Program-made: the position numbers and the translations under genes
The notes under the pieces: generated by a model
Database searches by the model: none
What the model was told of the DNA's origin: nothing
Seen by the model: the letters and a program-made list of their open reading frames with translations, nothing else
Shown: positions 11,840 to 26,600 of the stretch, piece by piece
Layout: each line of letters starts with the position of its first letter
Position numbering within the stretch: position 1 is the first letter of the stretch
Source: Ascaris suum
Lineage: Eukaryota; Nematoda; Chromadorea; Rhabditida; Ascarididae
Assembly (NCBI GenBank): GCA_013433145.1
Contig: CM024187.1
Coordinates: forward strand, 17,411,826-17,475,825
Length of the DNA: 64,000 nt
Reading direction: 5' to 3'

Positions 11840-14800
11840 ATGAAGCAAAATATAAAGCAGTTGAAAGAACTGAACGACTGACGAAACAAACCCGATATGC
11901 GTACAACGACGACAAGCAAGGGAAACGAATTCCCCGTTTTTAAACAAACTAAATAAAAAAGGTGCAATGCACATAGCGCAATTCATTCTGCTCCTAGTCG
12001 TCAAAGATGATTTCAATCACTTCGGCGAGGTCACCCGCGACGCCCGAACCCGTCCTCTCTTTCCTCAATGACACACGCCTTTCTTAAAACACTTGTACTT
12101 GAGAGCGATTCCTCTTTCTACAGGAAAGATTTCAGAAATGCAGCAATGCCTCCTACTTACACAGACTCGCGCGCCATGAACAACCGATGGCCACCATGAC
12201 ATTCCTAACAATAAACAGCGGAGAGGGAGGGTGGGGGAATGTGTGTGAGGAGGGGAGGTTGGAGGGATGGCTCTAGACATTTGAAGTTCCCTACCGAACG
12301 GGCAGGGGACGAGATGAGAGTAAGGCTTCCGATGGGATAATTCGTGTGAGTAAAGCAAGGCCATTTCAGCTTTTCCCAAGAAAAATTCAAACAACTCACT
12401 ACTAACACATCTCTCTCCTCCCTTTGGTATATCAACACACTGGAAATATGGCGAAAACTTGCAAAGCGCCACATAAACCTCCTTCTTACACGGCATAAAA
12501 AAAACTTCCTTCTTGCACAGAATCATAACTTTTGTTAAATCAAAAATAAAAAAACGCGAGGAAATGCGCCCAAGAGCAATAACCGCTCCAGGCAGCCGCA
12601 AATTCTTGGTAATTTCTTCAACAGCAAACACAAACACCTTTCTCAGTTGGTAAAGAGATCAGTCTTGAACGCGAACTCGGCAACCGCTGCCGAGTCGAAC
12701 TTAAACCTTTGTTAAATACAGCCAGTAAACACTTATACTTTCCACGATGCCCACAGTACATGGAACAGCACTCCATCTCCTTTTTGAGAAAAATATATGA
12801 GTGCTTGTTGAAAGACTTTCTAAAGAAAAAAGAAACGCCATTCAAGCTAAGCACATAACAGGCACAAAAACAAACTTGCTGGTCCTGATAAACAGCAAAA
12901 TCCGAGCAGAAAACGATGAAGGTTGAGAATGAGCCAACAACTTCAATTTTTATTTTTTCAGCGACCGAACCCTAATTCCAGCGCCTATTTTAATATCTAA
13001 GGGCTATGAATACAACTGCGTCCTTGCGCTAAACGTGACTGTGGACCACTCCATCCTCCCCCCCCCCCCCATCCCCCACCAACTTTTCTCTCGGTAAGTG
13101 GCAAAGTTTTCTCGTACTTAATTCCCCTACACTTAATGTAACATTCTGCTGACGTCCTATGCTTCGTATAATATTCGTTTAAAGCAAAGAAGTCTGATGG
13201 TTGCACTCAGGATGTTTACAATTTCTCAAACGAAGATAACGCCAAAGATCGAAAAGTTTACCTGCTGCATATGCGCAGCTGTATCGCCTCCTTCACAGTT
13301 GCAAGATGAACAAAGGGCCGCAAACGTTTTCTTTTCCGTTTTCTATTGTCAAACACATAAAAAAAAGAACGCGTATTTGCAAGGTTACGCCGCACTAGTG
13401 GAAGAGCGCGCAAACCGCATATACTACAGGAAACTCCGATGGAAAATTGAAGCTGATAACAAAGTGAACAGAATAAAGCATAATCAAACAGAACTGCAAA
13501 GAACGTTCTCTTCACCGATCGGCCTCTAGACCTGGATTCGTCACGTAAACATCATACTGGGATGGGTGGGCAAATAAGCAAGCAAACCTCCGAGCGTCAT
13601 CTAATTGAATATGCAAACACGACCAGTTTGACACCTAAGCGAAAGAGCACCTAGTAGGCAAAACAAAAAATCTGGCGTGGAAATAACTGATATATGAGGA
13701 CATCCTTTCCTATTTCAATTTTCGTTCAGATTCCTTTCTTATGCAATAATTAACGTCTCCTTTTTAGCCGCCGTATTGTGTCCCTGTTTTTCGCACTATT
13801 TCTCCCCGTTCTTTTGCAGTACTTTCCTTTCACTATTTTCACTGAAATGACGTCAATGCTTAGTTCCCATCACTTTCGCTAATGTTTGTAAACACAGTTT
13901 GAAAATCAATACTAATAAATATGCGTAGCGCTAAATACTGACATACGACCATCGAATATCAACGCGTCAGCGTGACCGGCAACTTTTTCTAGGCGTCAAA
14001 ACTCAAGTCCATTACATTCTTTATGAAACTTATTTCCAGGCGAATGTCTGTAATATAGAGGCGAACTCTATGTAGGTGGTAAATGTGATTTACCATGTGA
14101 AATGATGATTGCTGTGAGAGATAAAATAGGGCAAAAAACGAAACGCGTTCAATTGAACGATACGAAATATTGATAACACACAAACATCGGCTTCACTTAT
14201 TAGCCACCTGAGATAACAATACGCAAACTACAAAGAAAAACTCTAATGGATGATGCAGTGTGTTCCGTTCATGCAGAGCAGCTTCGAAGTGGACGACCAC
14301 TTCAACTCAAAACGAGAAAAAAATGACATAAGGCCGTTGAAGCCATCGCTGTCTCCAGTTCATCCTTTAACAAAAGCTAAAAGAGCCGGTTTCTCACTGC
14401 TGTTATTACTGTTAAGATTGCTGTTATTACTGCTATCATTATTACTACTACTATTATTAATGCCACAGCACTACCACTAAAAAAAGCATTATTATCCTTA
14501 TACTGTTAATGTCACTGTCAGCATCATCACTATAACAGAAGCTACTATTGTTATTGCTATTTTCAAAAGAGTACCAGAGTCGCCACGAATCACTACCACC
14601 GGAACTGTCTGTTTGCGTGTGCAAAATTCTTCAATTAAAATAGCCAGTACCAAGCCAATAACGACCTCGTCTTAAATCTTAACTGGACAACTGCCAAAAA
14701 AGCCAAGGACGGTAAAAACCCTTTTGCACGTCGCTCATCCGATCAACCGGGTCCACGAATTACCACTAAACTTGAAATGCACGAAACAATTCCTTCATAC

Positions 14801-16369
14801 CGGAATTAAACAAACCCCCTTATATAAACCCACTCCAAAAAACCTACTCATATAAACCTATTCTCTTATGACCCGATTGGTGTGATATTCATGAAAATTC
14901 TCTTGATCCTTTGACTACCCACAACTCCCTTAACTGAACGGACAAAAGTTAAGCGTAAGTATAAGCGAACGGACAGAAGATAAGATAAGGATAACATCCT
15001 GTAAAATGCTTGATATGGATCAAATTTCTCAACTCTAGCTTCAATGGCCATCGAATGGAAACTACCGCACAAACAAACAAGCACATACGTATAAACATGA
15101 CGTTTTGCATTTCTCCATATTGCATGTTTTCTGGTCTGTAAAAGCATATGAAAACTAGCTGCGAAACTGGCAATTCACCCCAGTTCGTTTAGCTGCAACA
15201 ACTGCTCCCTCCTAAGAAATCAATGCCTAAAAAGTGTCTTATATTACCTGTAAACTCGGACCGCAAAACAAAGAATTTTAAAATCACAACCTGCAGATAA
15301 TATATGGCATTGTCTAGGTTGTGCAAGCATAAGGGCTGTTCTAGATGAAAGCTCATAATAATGCTTACATTACAGCCAGCCTTCAACAATCCACCTTCCA
15401 AAAGCACTTACAATGCTCTTTCTCCCAGACTGATCCACATTCCAGTGACCGCCCCCTAGCGAGTGCCGTTTACTCCGTGGTCGGCGCAGAAATATCTACT
15501 GAATGGTCTGCTTCTTTCGACAAGAATTTCTTATACCCGTTTTCTTGCGTTGTTCAAAGCCAAGTTAGTGAATGTATCATTCTAACATATGAGTCACAGA
15601 TTTCCAACATTTGAGGGATGTAGTGAAACAAGCAGAAAAACAGAAAAAAAAGGTAAAAGCATATTAAAGCGCACGGAAACAAGCCCAACTAAACGACTTT
15701 CGGAACGGAAAATTAGCAAAACGCCATCACGTCATTTCCCTTGGAAATTCAAACGAACCTGCCATGTTTCGAAGTTACACGGCTGCCTGAAGCAATATGA
15801 CAGCAGAATGTACAGGTTTTACTTTCAGCTTCGTGAGCGCAATCACATCTGATCACTCAAGTTTAGCCCCGTTTGAAAACACGCGAAGAATGCTGCCAGC
15901 GGTGAGGTACAATGACCGCACCGCATAACGATTCAAAACTCGAAATGACACCTTTCCAAGAAATCCCAAAGCATGCACTTTTGTCGAACGTCTATTTGAT
16001 GATTGCTGTTCATTGCTACCATTGAGGGAGCGAGATGGAAGTGGACAAGAGTGGGGCGAAGGCGGACAAAAGTGGGGAAATGAGGAAAAGATGGAAGTGT
16101 ATGCTTCGCGGTAAGAGCCTCATCTTTTATTCTGTGCATCTTAGGCATTTCAAATTGGTATTCCAATAAACTCATTTCAGGACGAGATATGTTCACCTAA
16201 AGGGAACCAGGAATGCTTCATTTGCTGTGACTGCTCAAAGATTGAAGTTAGTGCGAAACGAATAGACTAAGGGCCACAAAAAGAGTTCCGGGTAAGCAGA
16301 TACAACTTAAGAAATATAAATGGGATTTAACGACCCAAGAACTTCTACCGAAGCGGGAATAAAACAACA
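11840..16369. other. 4.5 kb gap between MetRS exon 11 and the AIMP1-like exon 1
   Basis: It is either a large intron (fused gene) or an intergenic spacer. It contains a minus-strand AATAAA at 16126-16131, a C13 run at 13058-13070, a degenerate ATT/ACT-type triplet cluster at about 14398-14470, and an imperfect GTGGACAAAAG-type direct repeat at 16033-16080. A 190-codon minus-strand frame (12065-12637) has no recognisable content and I do not call it a gene. Confidence 0.6.
16126..16131 (-). promoter_or_regulatory. Candidate polyadenylation signal for MetRS
   Basis: AATAAA on the minus strand, about 240 bases after the in-frame TAG at 16370-16372. If used, MetRS would end without the EMAPII module. 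Confidence 0.4.
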
Positions 16370-16591
16370 CTATCGACAAAAAGGGAGTGTTTCCATATAA
16401 AACTGGCCTGTTTCGATGTCTTCCTGCTGCTTTGCAGAGTTCTGCTCCTTCTTGGGATTCGCCTTTGCTGTACCCAGTTTTTTCTTTTTCTCATTCCCCT
16501 TCCCTCCTCCTTCCGACTCAACACCACCTGCGAACTTCTTCTTGCACTGCTCGACCAACGCCTTTTCCATCTTAACGAAAATCGGCTGGGG
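16370..16591 (-). CDS. mars-1: MetRS exon 11: PLF-type motif and Lys-rich tail, in-frame TAG
   Basis: Residues 541-613. [20 protein letters not shown] matches the end of the animal MetRS core (SPLFQKLE...LRQRFGG). A Lys/Glu/Gln-rich tail follows to TAG at 16370-16372. Fusion to the EMAPII exons would need a phase-1 donor inside this exon. Candidates are GTGGTG after FA, GTGTTG just after it, and GTACAG after KKKKL. Confidence 0.85.
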   Translation of the reverse strand, partial: PQPIFVKMEKALVEQCKKKFAGGVESEGGGKGNEKKKKLGTAKANPKKEQNSAKQQEDIETGQFYMETLPFCR

Positions 16592-17579
16592 CTGAAACCC
16601 ATTTCTATCACTCAATACGCACTTACAATACACATTTTAGAGTCGATAGTATAAAATTAAGATTGAGAGAATATTAAAGGAATTCCTAAAGACCTGAGAA
16701 CAACGACGTGGCATGGCCGGCTCGAATTCGCGTTCTGATCCAGAAGTTCCTTCTGTTAAACGTTCCCACTGCATAACCACTGTGATTCCATTGTGAAGCG
16801 ACAAGAATGGAATAAAGCTTTGATTGCTTTCAATGCGGCGTCATGAGAAAATTCCCTCTCATCAGACATTGCCGTCTGAACAACGCTGCGCCAACGACAT
16901 CAAAAATGTTGCACTTGGCGCTTGCTAAAGACGCTTCAAAAACTTCGGCATTTCAGGTTCCAAAAACTTTGTCTGAACGCTAGTGGAGGTCTGAGTCACC
17001 ACCGCCGATATCATAGACCATGAGCCATATGTAAGTGTTATCAAAAGCTCAAGATCACAATACACTACATCCCTCTGCCGATTGCCACCTGCCATTAATA
17101 GCTGAACTTTTAATGTTATTGGCACATTTATGGGAAGTCAACACAAAAATGTCTTCTAAGAAATCATTTTCGAACTTGAGGCAAAACATGCATGTAAATA
17201 TAATGTACGTGCACGAACGCATTCAGTGTAATTTCAGCACTTCATATGCTTCGCTTCAGATATACTCGACAATTTCACGATCCAACTTTTCACACTCTCT
17301 CCCCAATTCGATTCCACAGAGGAAAAACAGAGATGCATGTCAGCTGACGGAAAATATATATTCCACGAAACGTACGCTGAGAACCTCTCAAATTCGAAAA
17401 CCTTTCCCAGATATTAGGATTTACTTAAGCAGCCCCCCTCCCCCTCCCTTCAAAAATACAGCTTCCTTCTAGGACACCTGCACACACTTCGCACAAATTC
17501 AGTCTTTTCTCCTATTCAGTTTCTCAATCCCAACTACATTCTGTGTGCATATGTATATACACGCACAATACACAAAGAG

Positions 17580-17638
<59 letters not shown>

Positions 17639-20600
17639 TATAAACAGCAAACCTATACAGACATGTAGATATGTAAACTGCTCTTAGATATTGTTTCGAA
17701 ATTCTAGAAACATTATGCAGGAAATAAAAAATATCCAGCACACAAACATTTCATTATATGACGATTCCTATGAGAAAACGCCTGCATGAAAGTACTTTAA
17801 AACGACGTGAATTTAAATTTGGGAATGCGCCACAATCAGCACATAAAAATCTCTCTGCAACTGTTTTCCTCCGATCCCGTCGACTATTTCAGCAGACTAC
17901 AAATCGTATTCACGACGTATACAATGGAAGAAATAAGCTTTAAAAAAATTTCAAACTACAATTTGAACAAAAAGCATTTCCTGCAGGAAATTCACCTTTC
18001 CAATCTTGTGACTCGCTGGTAGAAATGCGATTGGAGAGGCGGGAATAAGCGGCAGGTCGACGAGACCGCACTGTTCGCGAATCCTTGCGCTCACTTCTGG
18101 CATGTAAGGATGCAGCAGAACTGCTATCAGATAGGCGATATTCGCAGCGACGCCTATGACTGTACCAGCGCGCTTTCTAAAAGCCCAGAGAGATCAACGA
18201 ACGCTACTGCTTAACAACAATGACTACTTAGAGTTCAACTGACAAAACTGTCGGCTTCCCACCAATCTAAGAAAAACCTCACCAATTTATGTGCGTTCAC
18301 ACCCAAATATTTCAAGTTACGCATATCCTGAAAACAAGCCTGCTCCACATAAAAGTGTATTTCAATATGCAAGGCCTGCGAACAAACAGATCAAAAGATG
18401 ACGGAAAACTTTCATATATTCGTCCTATCGCCGAGTGGTTTTTCCCGAGTATCATTAGGGTCTTCGCAAGTTGCCAATTCTATTACCTCACCCCTCCTTC
18501 CTACATATACGTTCACTGCGGAGACTGCTGAGAGCTAGACATCCGAACTTATAAGCGAGTAATCGGTGAGCTGAGTGCAATGGTATATAATGATGCAGAG
18601 GTGATAATAACTCTCTTTCCTATGAATCAACTGCATAGTTAAGTTTTGGCGAAAGCAGTAATATGCAAACGAGATGCTTCTTAAAAGCTGCTGTGAAAAA
18701 GGAAGGAATTTACTTCTGCTGTTCGTCGCCTTTGATCAGCACCCATGGCTGCATCGACTGCATGTACTGATTGCCTCTACGAGATATCTGCAGAATTTTT
18801 GAGATGCCATCGCGGAGTTTCACCGCAGTTAATAACGAATCATATTCTGATAAGTCGCTTCTCACTGCTTCCAGCAATTCGATCTCCGCATTGCCTAACT
18901 CCATTTCCGGGATGAGGCCCCCAAACGACGCTGCCACAAACGACAGTGCTCGGTTGACGAAATTACCCAAATTACTCAACAACTCCGAATTTACCTGCAA
19001 TATCTAGTTAATAAAATCTTTGTGCAACAAATGGAATTTAATGTAAACTGTAGGCTGTATTTTCTTTTTAATACATACGAGGCGCTGCTCATACTTACTC
19101 AGTATACAAAACCGCTAGGTGCCTCTCTTCAATTCAGAAAACACTTCCTGGGAGTTGGTTTTCAACCGAACACATCCAAGACACGCATTTCACGACACCT
19201 TTCGCTTAATCAACAGTGAGAAGCGTAATCTTCCCTCGCGTTAGTCATCAATCGTTTCCACAATTTGAGGCCTTTTTTAAAAATCGGCGTCCATTTTGCA
19301 GGCTCGATGCCTCCCTCTCTCTTCCAAATGGAGGATGACGCTTGATCATTTTATCATTTGCATACAACATCAAACAATCATGAAATACAACCTTCAACGC
19401 AAAATCATCCCACGCGAATGAAGTGTCTTGCGTTTCAGGGCGCAAATACAGTAAGTAGAAACGCCACACATCCGCCTCAATTCCAGTGTCACGTGCCATA
19501 TCGCCGAATACACCTGTCCCTCGCGACCTATAAAAACGGCTTCACAAGTGAGTTCCGCTCATTAGCATATTACCGAAAAAAGATTAACGACATTTCCACA
19601 GCGGTAATTAAGTTACTAAATCATCACGGTCAGATGGCTCATTAACCATTTTTACCTCACCGTTTGCTCCGTTAGTATATTTTTCCTTCGCCGCTAACTT
19701 CTGGATGCAACAACTGCACTTAAAGGGAAAAAGAATATCCACTTTGCTAAAGAAGATTGAAGCATTCCGCGGAAAAACATTACGATTGAATGAAGAACGT
19801 TTTTAGCTTCAGCAAAATGAAAGCAATTTAGTGTAATTTTTAAAAGATCACTAACGGCTTCATCGCCTTTATTTAATAAGCCGCAGCACTCGAACGGATT
19901 ACACTGCTGTGCCAAAAATACCAACAAATCATACAGTTTCTACACGAAAATATTTTCCTGAAAGCAGCAACTCAAATTTCTGCAAGACTGGCCAATTCCA
20001 AAAGACTATATTCAGAGCGGAATAGCCCTTCGTGTTTACGACTGCGGATGGATGACAATAAAGTCGAATTTGCAATGAGGGAAACAAAAGAACGGCTCAC
20101 TTGCTGAATTTGGTGTCTTCGTAATTGAGATATTCAGTGGCGCATAAATGATTCACTGTGGTATAGTTGTCGCGTGCACCGATCTGTGAAGCCGGGAACA
20201 TAACTGCGTGGAATGCCACGTTGTCCTTAAAAGAACCTCCTAGGTACAGCGAATTTACAAACATCATCCAACACAATATTCATTTAAACATGGGCTTACC
20301 TATTGGTCGCTCGCCATAAACAACTACTTACGAAATTCTGTGCCATAAGTTTTTCTTGCGCAGGTCATCGAGCAAATACTGCAAAACAACGATTCCCTCT
20401 GAAACGCCCAAATAAATCCCAATTAGCAGAACAACGAAACTCAATGCCATTTGAAAATCTGGAAAACGAAAGCCAACATAAACGACCAGCATTATTCACT
20501 TTCAGAAGCTCCGTACCCCACCTTTTAGCGAGACAACAGCAAAAGAAAAAGAATGGTTCACGAAACTTCGAAAAGACAACAAAAGATCCAATCGCTGAAC

Positions 20601-23600
20601 GAAATGTAAGTCCTTTGCCTCTCGAGGCGATAGCCTTGAATTGATAGGGAAATAAAAAACTACAGGAAGATTTTCGATTAAAAACCGCAAAAAGTATAAA
20701 AGTATTCGCGAAGAGCTGATTCAGAGGGGCGAAAAGTGAGGCAACCTAGGCGGAGAAAAGTAGCTGCTTTAAAAGCAGCTACTGTTTTTTATTCGCGTTC
20801 GCGAGCATTGAGAGATATATATCAAAATGCCTCTGACAATGTACTTATGTAATTCCGGATATTAGGCAATTTCTTAAGATGCTCCAAAAGTTTTCATTGA
20901 AATCTACGGTGCAAGCCTACCCTTTACGGGGTAACCTCTAAGGGAAAAAGAAGGAACACGTAATCAAAAAAAAAACTTCAGCACTAATCTACTTGGCTTT
21001 TTACCTTCATGATACTCAACTGCGCACAAACCAGTGTGCCCGATGATAAGGACTAAACGCAAAAGTGGAAACGCTATTCGCTGTGATGTTACTTACAACG
21101 GTGCAAATAAGAAAGCCAGTACAAGTACTAGTGTAGTCTCCCCGGAAATCAAAAAAGGTAAAATCACAAACAGGAATGGCTTTCAAGTTGTGGCTTCACA
21201 AAAAGTTTTGCTTTAAAAAAAGCAAAGAGGAACGCTTCCTTACAAAAAATTATTAAATGCCTTCTAACTTCCCTTTGAGTGAAAGTTATCGGGCGAAGAA
21301 AGCCACAGCCCTCTTATAATTTCACACTGGTTTCGAAGTGAACGGAGGCCACATCACTCCCCTCCCCCCTCCAATTTCGCTTCTTTCACTCTCCACTAAT
21401 AACTTGAAGCGTTCTACGCAATGAATGTTTGTAGTAGTAGTGATACTGGTCTTGAAAAAAATCACGTGCTACTGTTTTGATGGAAAGTACTGCATCGCTG
21501 TGAACGCATCTCTTCGCCGCGCCGATGTATGATTGGTGCTGAGTAATTAAGTGGACGTTACGCTCGAGATCGTAGTGAAACTTGATGCGCACACAGAGCA
21601 AACGCTGGGGAGGTGGCAGTAAGCGAGGCATTAGCTTGTCCAACCGACAGAGCGCGAAAGGCGGACAGTGGTCGTCTCAGTGAAGTGGAACAGGACAAGG
21701 CGACCCGAGCAGTACAGACGGACAAGTGTTTCATTCGAAGGATTTTTAGAAGGCTTTACTGTTATAGGCAGCCTTTACTGAATCAGAATCAACACAGCTC
21801 CACTCTAAACAGCCTATTCCAAAACGCCTGAGCAAATCGAGAAAAAACAGGTAAATCAGTAAAACAAACTTTGCCAACGAAATTGTACAGCTCCACTTCT
21901 GCTGGGTTTTTCCACCACGACGTCCAAGCATCACCTACCAGATCCTTCGTTATCGACATATATCCCACTGGTGCGTCGAACCATACGTAAAACACCTAAA
22001 ATCGAGAAGGCTTTCTGAAAGGTGGTGCTCAAAATAATACCCAAGTAGGCGATATGTTTTCCTCTGCAGTTTGGAAGACTATCGCACCTTCATGCAAAGC
22101 AGAACTTAAGAAGCATCCGCTATTTGTTTACTGGAAACTTCAACTGCAAATTACCGTTCCCATGAACACAGTAAAATTATTGGATGATTAAAGATCAACA
22201 ATGAAGGAGGAAAACGCCTATCCACTCCAAAAATTAACATTTTATGTCTGCTAAGCATTCGTTTCGAATGTTTTTCGAGCTTTTGTGAGAACCACGTCCA
22301 TCAGCGACAACACGGCAATAGCAGTCATTCGGGAGAGATCGCATAAAAACATGAGCCAACTTGCCCACTTGAAGATGCAACAACTCCATATCAAGTTGAG
22401 ATGCTTTTCTCACGAATTTTTTCACTCGACGCATTTTCATTTTTACTGCACCGCGCTGTTTCCACATTCTTCTCGCACCTTGAATGCACTGCCACCTCAA
22501 CGATCGCCGTAAAACTTTTAACATCCCTACGTGCTGTACCTACACCCTTGTGCTCCGGCAGTGATCTCATTCAACGGAACCATCACCCCGGTGCCCCCGA
22601 GGAAATCCCAACATTAACAGGCAAATACTTCGCTTTCCCCAGGAAAAACATATGACCCTCCGCGTATGATATCAAAGAGCTTTTCTTGTCAAGAATGAGA
22701 AAGTGCGGACATCTCCTCTATTTCAAAAAGGATGTGGTAACAAAACACACGAAAATGATCCTACGCCTCCATATCAAAACTAGGAATAATGAGTGCTGCT
22801 CCCACATTTAACATTTTTCAGACACAGCAGAGATGAGGAAGAAGCGGATGGAGGTTTCCTTCATCTTTAATAATTAACTATAAGCCAAAGATCGACAAAG
22901 CAATTTTTGCATAAAACAATGACTTTTACATGAGTGGCATTTTTGCCTGTACCAAGCTGCTGCGATTACAAATCAAAAAGGAAAGAGGAGAAACCATTAA
23001 AGACATACCTTATCTTGAAACTCGGGCAGAGGAACTGGCACGCCCCACTTGAGATCTCGAGTGATGCACCTCTTCTCCAGGCCTCCTTTTATCCAACTTC
23101 TTGCAATGGAGATCGCGTTGGCCGACCAATGATTGTTGGAATCAAGTTGATTGTTCATATGCTTCTCTACTTCCGCCTGAAAGCTCACATCTCAACCTTG
23201 GACTCTCCATTCATACCCAGTGTTAGATTCCCCTCTACTTCTATGAATGTCTTCTACTCAGATTTGTTTACATAATGACATGACAACATCCACTTATCGA
23301 CAGTTCCCAATTAGAACTGCAAGGCTTAACACAACTTGCCATAAAACCATCTCATACACCTCTACTAGTGTTGAAAGCTGTTGCAAAAAATGACGGCTTG
23401 AAATAACAATGAAACATGGAGTTTGGCAAGAAAAACGGAAATGAGATTCGACAGGTAGCGAAATTAGAGTAGAGAGATAAGGAGAAGAAGACAGCGACCA
23501 TTACTGCCAAGAGGAGGAGAAGAAAAAATGCGGTACAGAAAAGAAACTAGCATCCCACTCTCCATTTTTAAAGAGTAAAATACCTAAAGAGATGAGGAAA

Positions 23601-26600
23601 TAATAAGAAAGCATAAGCGGACCGAAAGCTTGTCCAGATGAATGAAGAGGTGCTTGGAGGGTTTCACCACTGGCGTCTCACCGCAGATATGGCAACGCGG
23701 TTTGATGAGCTCGACTGCGTTTATCAGTTTGCTGCATGCGTCACACTGATCTCCACGAGCATCATCGAAGTGACAGTTGGGGCACTCGCCGTGTACAAAT
23801 CGATCCGCAAGGAAACTGCAGTGCACGTGTTTTGGCCAATCAAACTATGCGGGTCTAATTCATATGTGCACATTTAATTATTCTGATGTGAAGTATAGTA
23901 TACTTCTGCGCAGATTCTTCAGTTTTCGAAACTCCAAATTATTACTTTTTGGTCGATAAAAACATCACTAGACTCAAAAGCTAAACACAACTACATCTGG
24001 TTATACACTCTCTTCTTTTGTTCGTCTACTGTGTCTTTAAGACGACGCCTTGCAGTAGTTTTTCTGTGTGAGCCGCACTCAGAACGAAAGGAGATAGAGC
24101 AGTAAGCGCAGTAGGAGGAACAGAAGGAAATTTTAGACGCAATGAAACGCAGCAGGCTTCTTACGCTCGGACCGATCGCGAGAGTGCAGAGACGGGAAGC
24201 TAAATGGCTTAATGAACTAAGGAATTGTGTCGACAGACGCCACTCTTATCAGTTTTATCGTTTTTCGCTCATATGGACGCTCCTTTTATTTCAGTAAAAT
24301 CCACGGCGCTCCAAACTCAGACAAAGCTTCAATCTTAACTACTATCGAAGGGTGGTGGAAGTCGACTGGTAAATTACGTCTCAACAATTTCTTCCTCTCC
24401 TATGAGACCTGAAGAAACACTATTAAAAAGCTGACGAAGCCAAAGGAGTCGCCCTACATCCACCCACAAACTAAACGTAGATCCACCACGTGGCATTACA
24501 GTACCACAGCGGAAAAGCCCCTTTCTGGCACTACGGTCCACGGCTCTAAAATCTTTTAGAGCATTTATGTACGGGTAATAAACGAAAAATGCTATTCGTT
24601 TTTTTTCTAACCCTCCAAAACACATATTGTTTGTTTTTGTTTCGTTTCGCATATAAGTCAAGTTCAGAAAAAAATCCAATCCAACTTGAAAGCCCACCCC
24701 TGCTCAGGTTAAGCTATCCCCGAGAAGTGAGGCATGGCCAATTCAATTCTGTTTTGTGTGCGAAGCGGTTTTGAAAATAATACTCACATCGAACAGCAAG
24801 CCAAATGAAACGGGGTTTATCTTCAACATTAATGGGGTACCTAAAACTGTGTGTTCAAGCACAGAGTCACAGCACAGAAGAGCGCACTCACCGCTGGCAT
24901 TTGCTGCAATGAAGCTGATCGACGGTATCCGTGGAAGTGTACCCATTCGAGTGCAGTTTCAAAAATAAATCTTGGGTGAGTCTGAAAATTATTTTCCATG
25001 AATTTTTTTTCGTTCAACTCGCAGCATCACGTATGTCGATTGTGATCCAAAAATACGGATGCGATTGCTGATCGGAAGACGGAAGTAAAATAAGAAATAA
25101 TGCTATCGACCCCTAAAGTCTTCTATCAGGCGGGAATTGGATTTTCCCGACTGACAGAGCAATATCACTCGAATTATAAAGTGTCATCCAGCTTCTTCAA
25201 TGCATAACAACAAATGAATGAAACCGTATTGGTTTGGAAAGCAACATATCGATGTGAATGCTATTCTACCCACAATGTCAATTCATAGCACAACGAGGCG
25301 CAGTATGGGATTAGTCCTCCTCCATTAATCCGCGATTCGCACTGCCATGTTTGGCCGTTCTGCTTGTTGCAGTCGCAAGAGATGGGGATGAATAAAAAAC
25401 ATCTTCACTCTCAACCAAAAAAAGCTTTCTCATTTACAAGCCTCACCTTGTGTAAGTCTTAAAAAATCTACAATATAAGCTCTTCCCTTTGATATATCCA
25501 AATGTACACTTTGGAATTATGCGGATGACACAAGTCTCAGCCTTTAAAGTACGAAGGTGATAAAAGCAAAAAGCGGTCAATACATAAGACAAAACCAAAG
25601 ATGAGTGAAAGCAAGGTTACTCGATTTGATGAGGGTTTGTAGTCCTTCCAAACCGGTCGAAATCAATATTGAACCACTCATAAATCGACTTGTGGATGTT
25701 GTAGTAGTGGTCACAAATCTGCTGTGGAGTGAGTCCTTCTTGCATAGCCTTCATCTCGGTTGCTGTCCCGTACTCATCCGTACCACATACGTAAAGACAA
25801 CGCCAGCCTTTTAAGCGACAATACCTGCATTAACGACACAGTGCAACTATCTCTCTCAACACTCCTCTATCAGTCTCTCTGGAAAAGACCAACGTCCTCT
25901 TCATCATTCACGAAATGACACCTTGTTAAAATGCTCCGAAAAATGTCCTATCTACCAATAGCACACTTCAACGAGACGTTAATATTAAAACGCATACAGA
26001 GTCAATCAATAGCCAACGGAACAACAACAGTGGAAGAAAGACCGGATGTGGCGAGAATAAAGAAGGCGAGGGGGGGGGAGGGGGGGAGGGAAGCGATGCG
26101 TATGTCCTGACAGCTAGCATCGACGAAATAAACAGCACTCGCTGTAGACGTCACTGAGCTTCAACCGTCCCTCCTCCCCTTTTTGTTTTACTTCCTTCAA
26201 GTGCTGGGATCAACAAGAAGAAAATCATAACGCAATGCAGATGGAGTCTGAAGGAGATAAAACTATGACGAATAAAATGAAACAACTTGGAGCAGAAGAA
26301 GTTCGACGCTCTTCACTCTTCTATGAGCTGCTGTATATCGCCTAAAGCATAAATGAAAAGCAACTGTTTCATCCTGCAGGCAATTTTATCACTCATGCGC
26401 TATATAGATTGGAGTCACATACGTTTAATTTCGACGACGAGACATGCAGGCAATCGCCAGTCCAAATAATATGTATCACAAAGAAACATGCGAATTCATC
26501 TCCTCCACTCTTCAGTGAGGTCAGAAGATGGACGATGCAAGCAACTCCTATGATGAACACAAGCCGCCGAACGAAGCGTGACAGGGGTGGAGTAAAAAAG

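Noticed and set aside
12065..12637. 190-codon minus-strand ORF between MetRS and the AIMP1-like exons
   Set aside because: No recognisable motif, mixed Cys/Pro-rich composition and no supporting splice context; two frames are open over the same stretch.
17499..17741. Minus-strand ORF with alternating Tyr-Ile
   Set aside because: Direct translation of the (TA)n microsatellite.
21034..21216. Short plus-strand Lys-rich ORF
   Set aside because: Lies within a MetRS intron on the opposite strand, with no motif.
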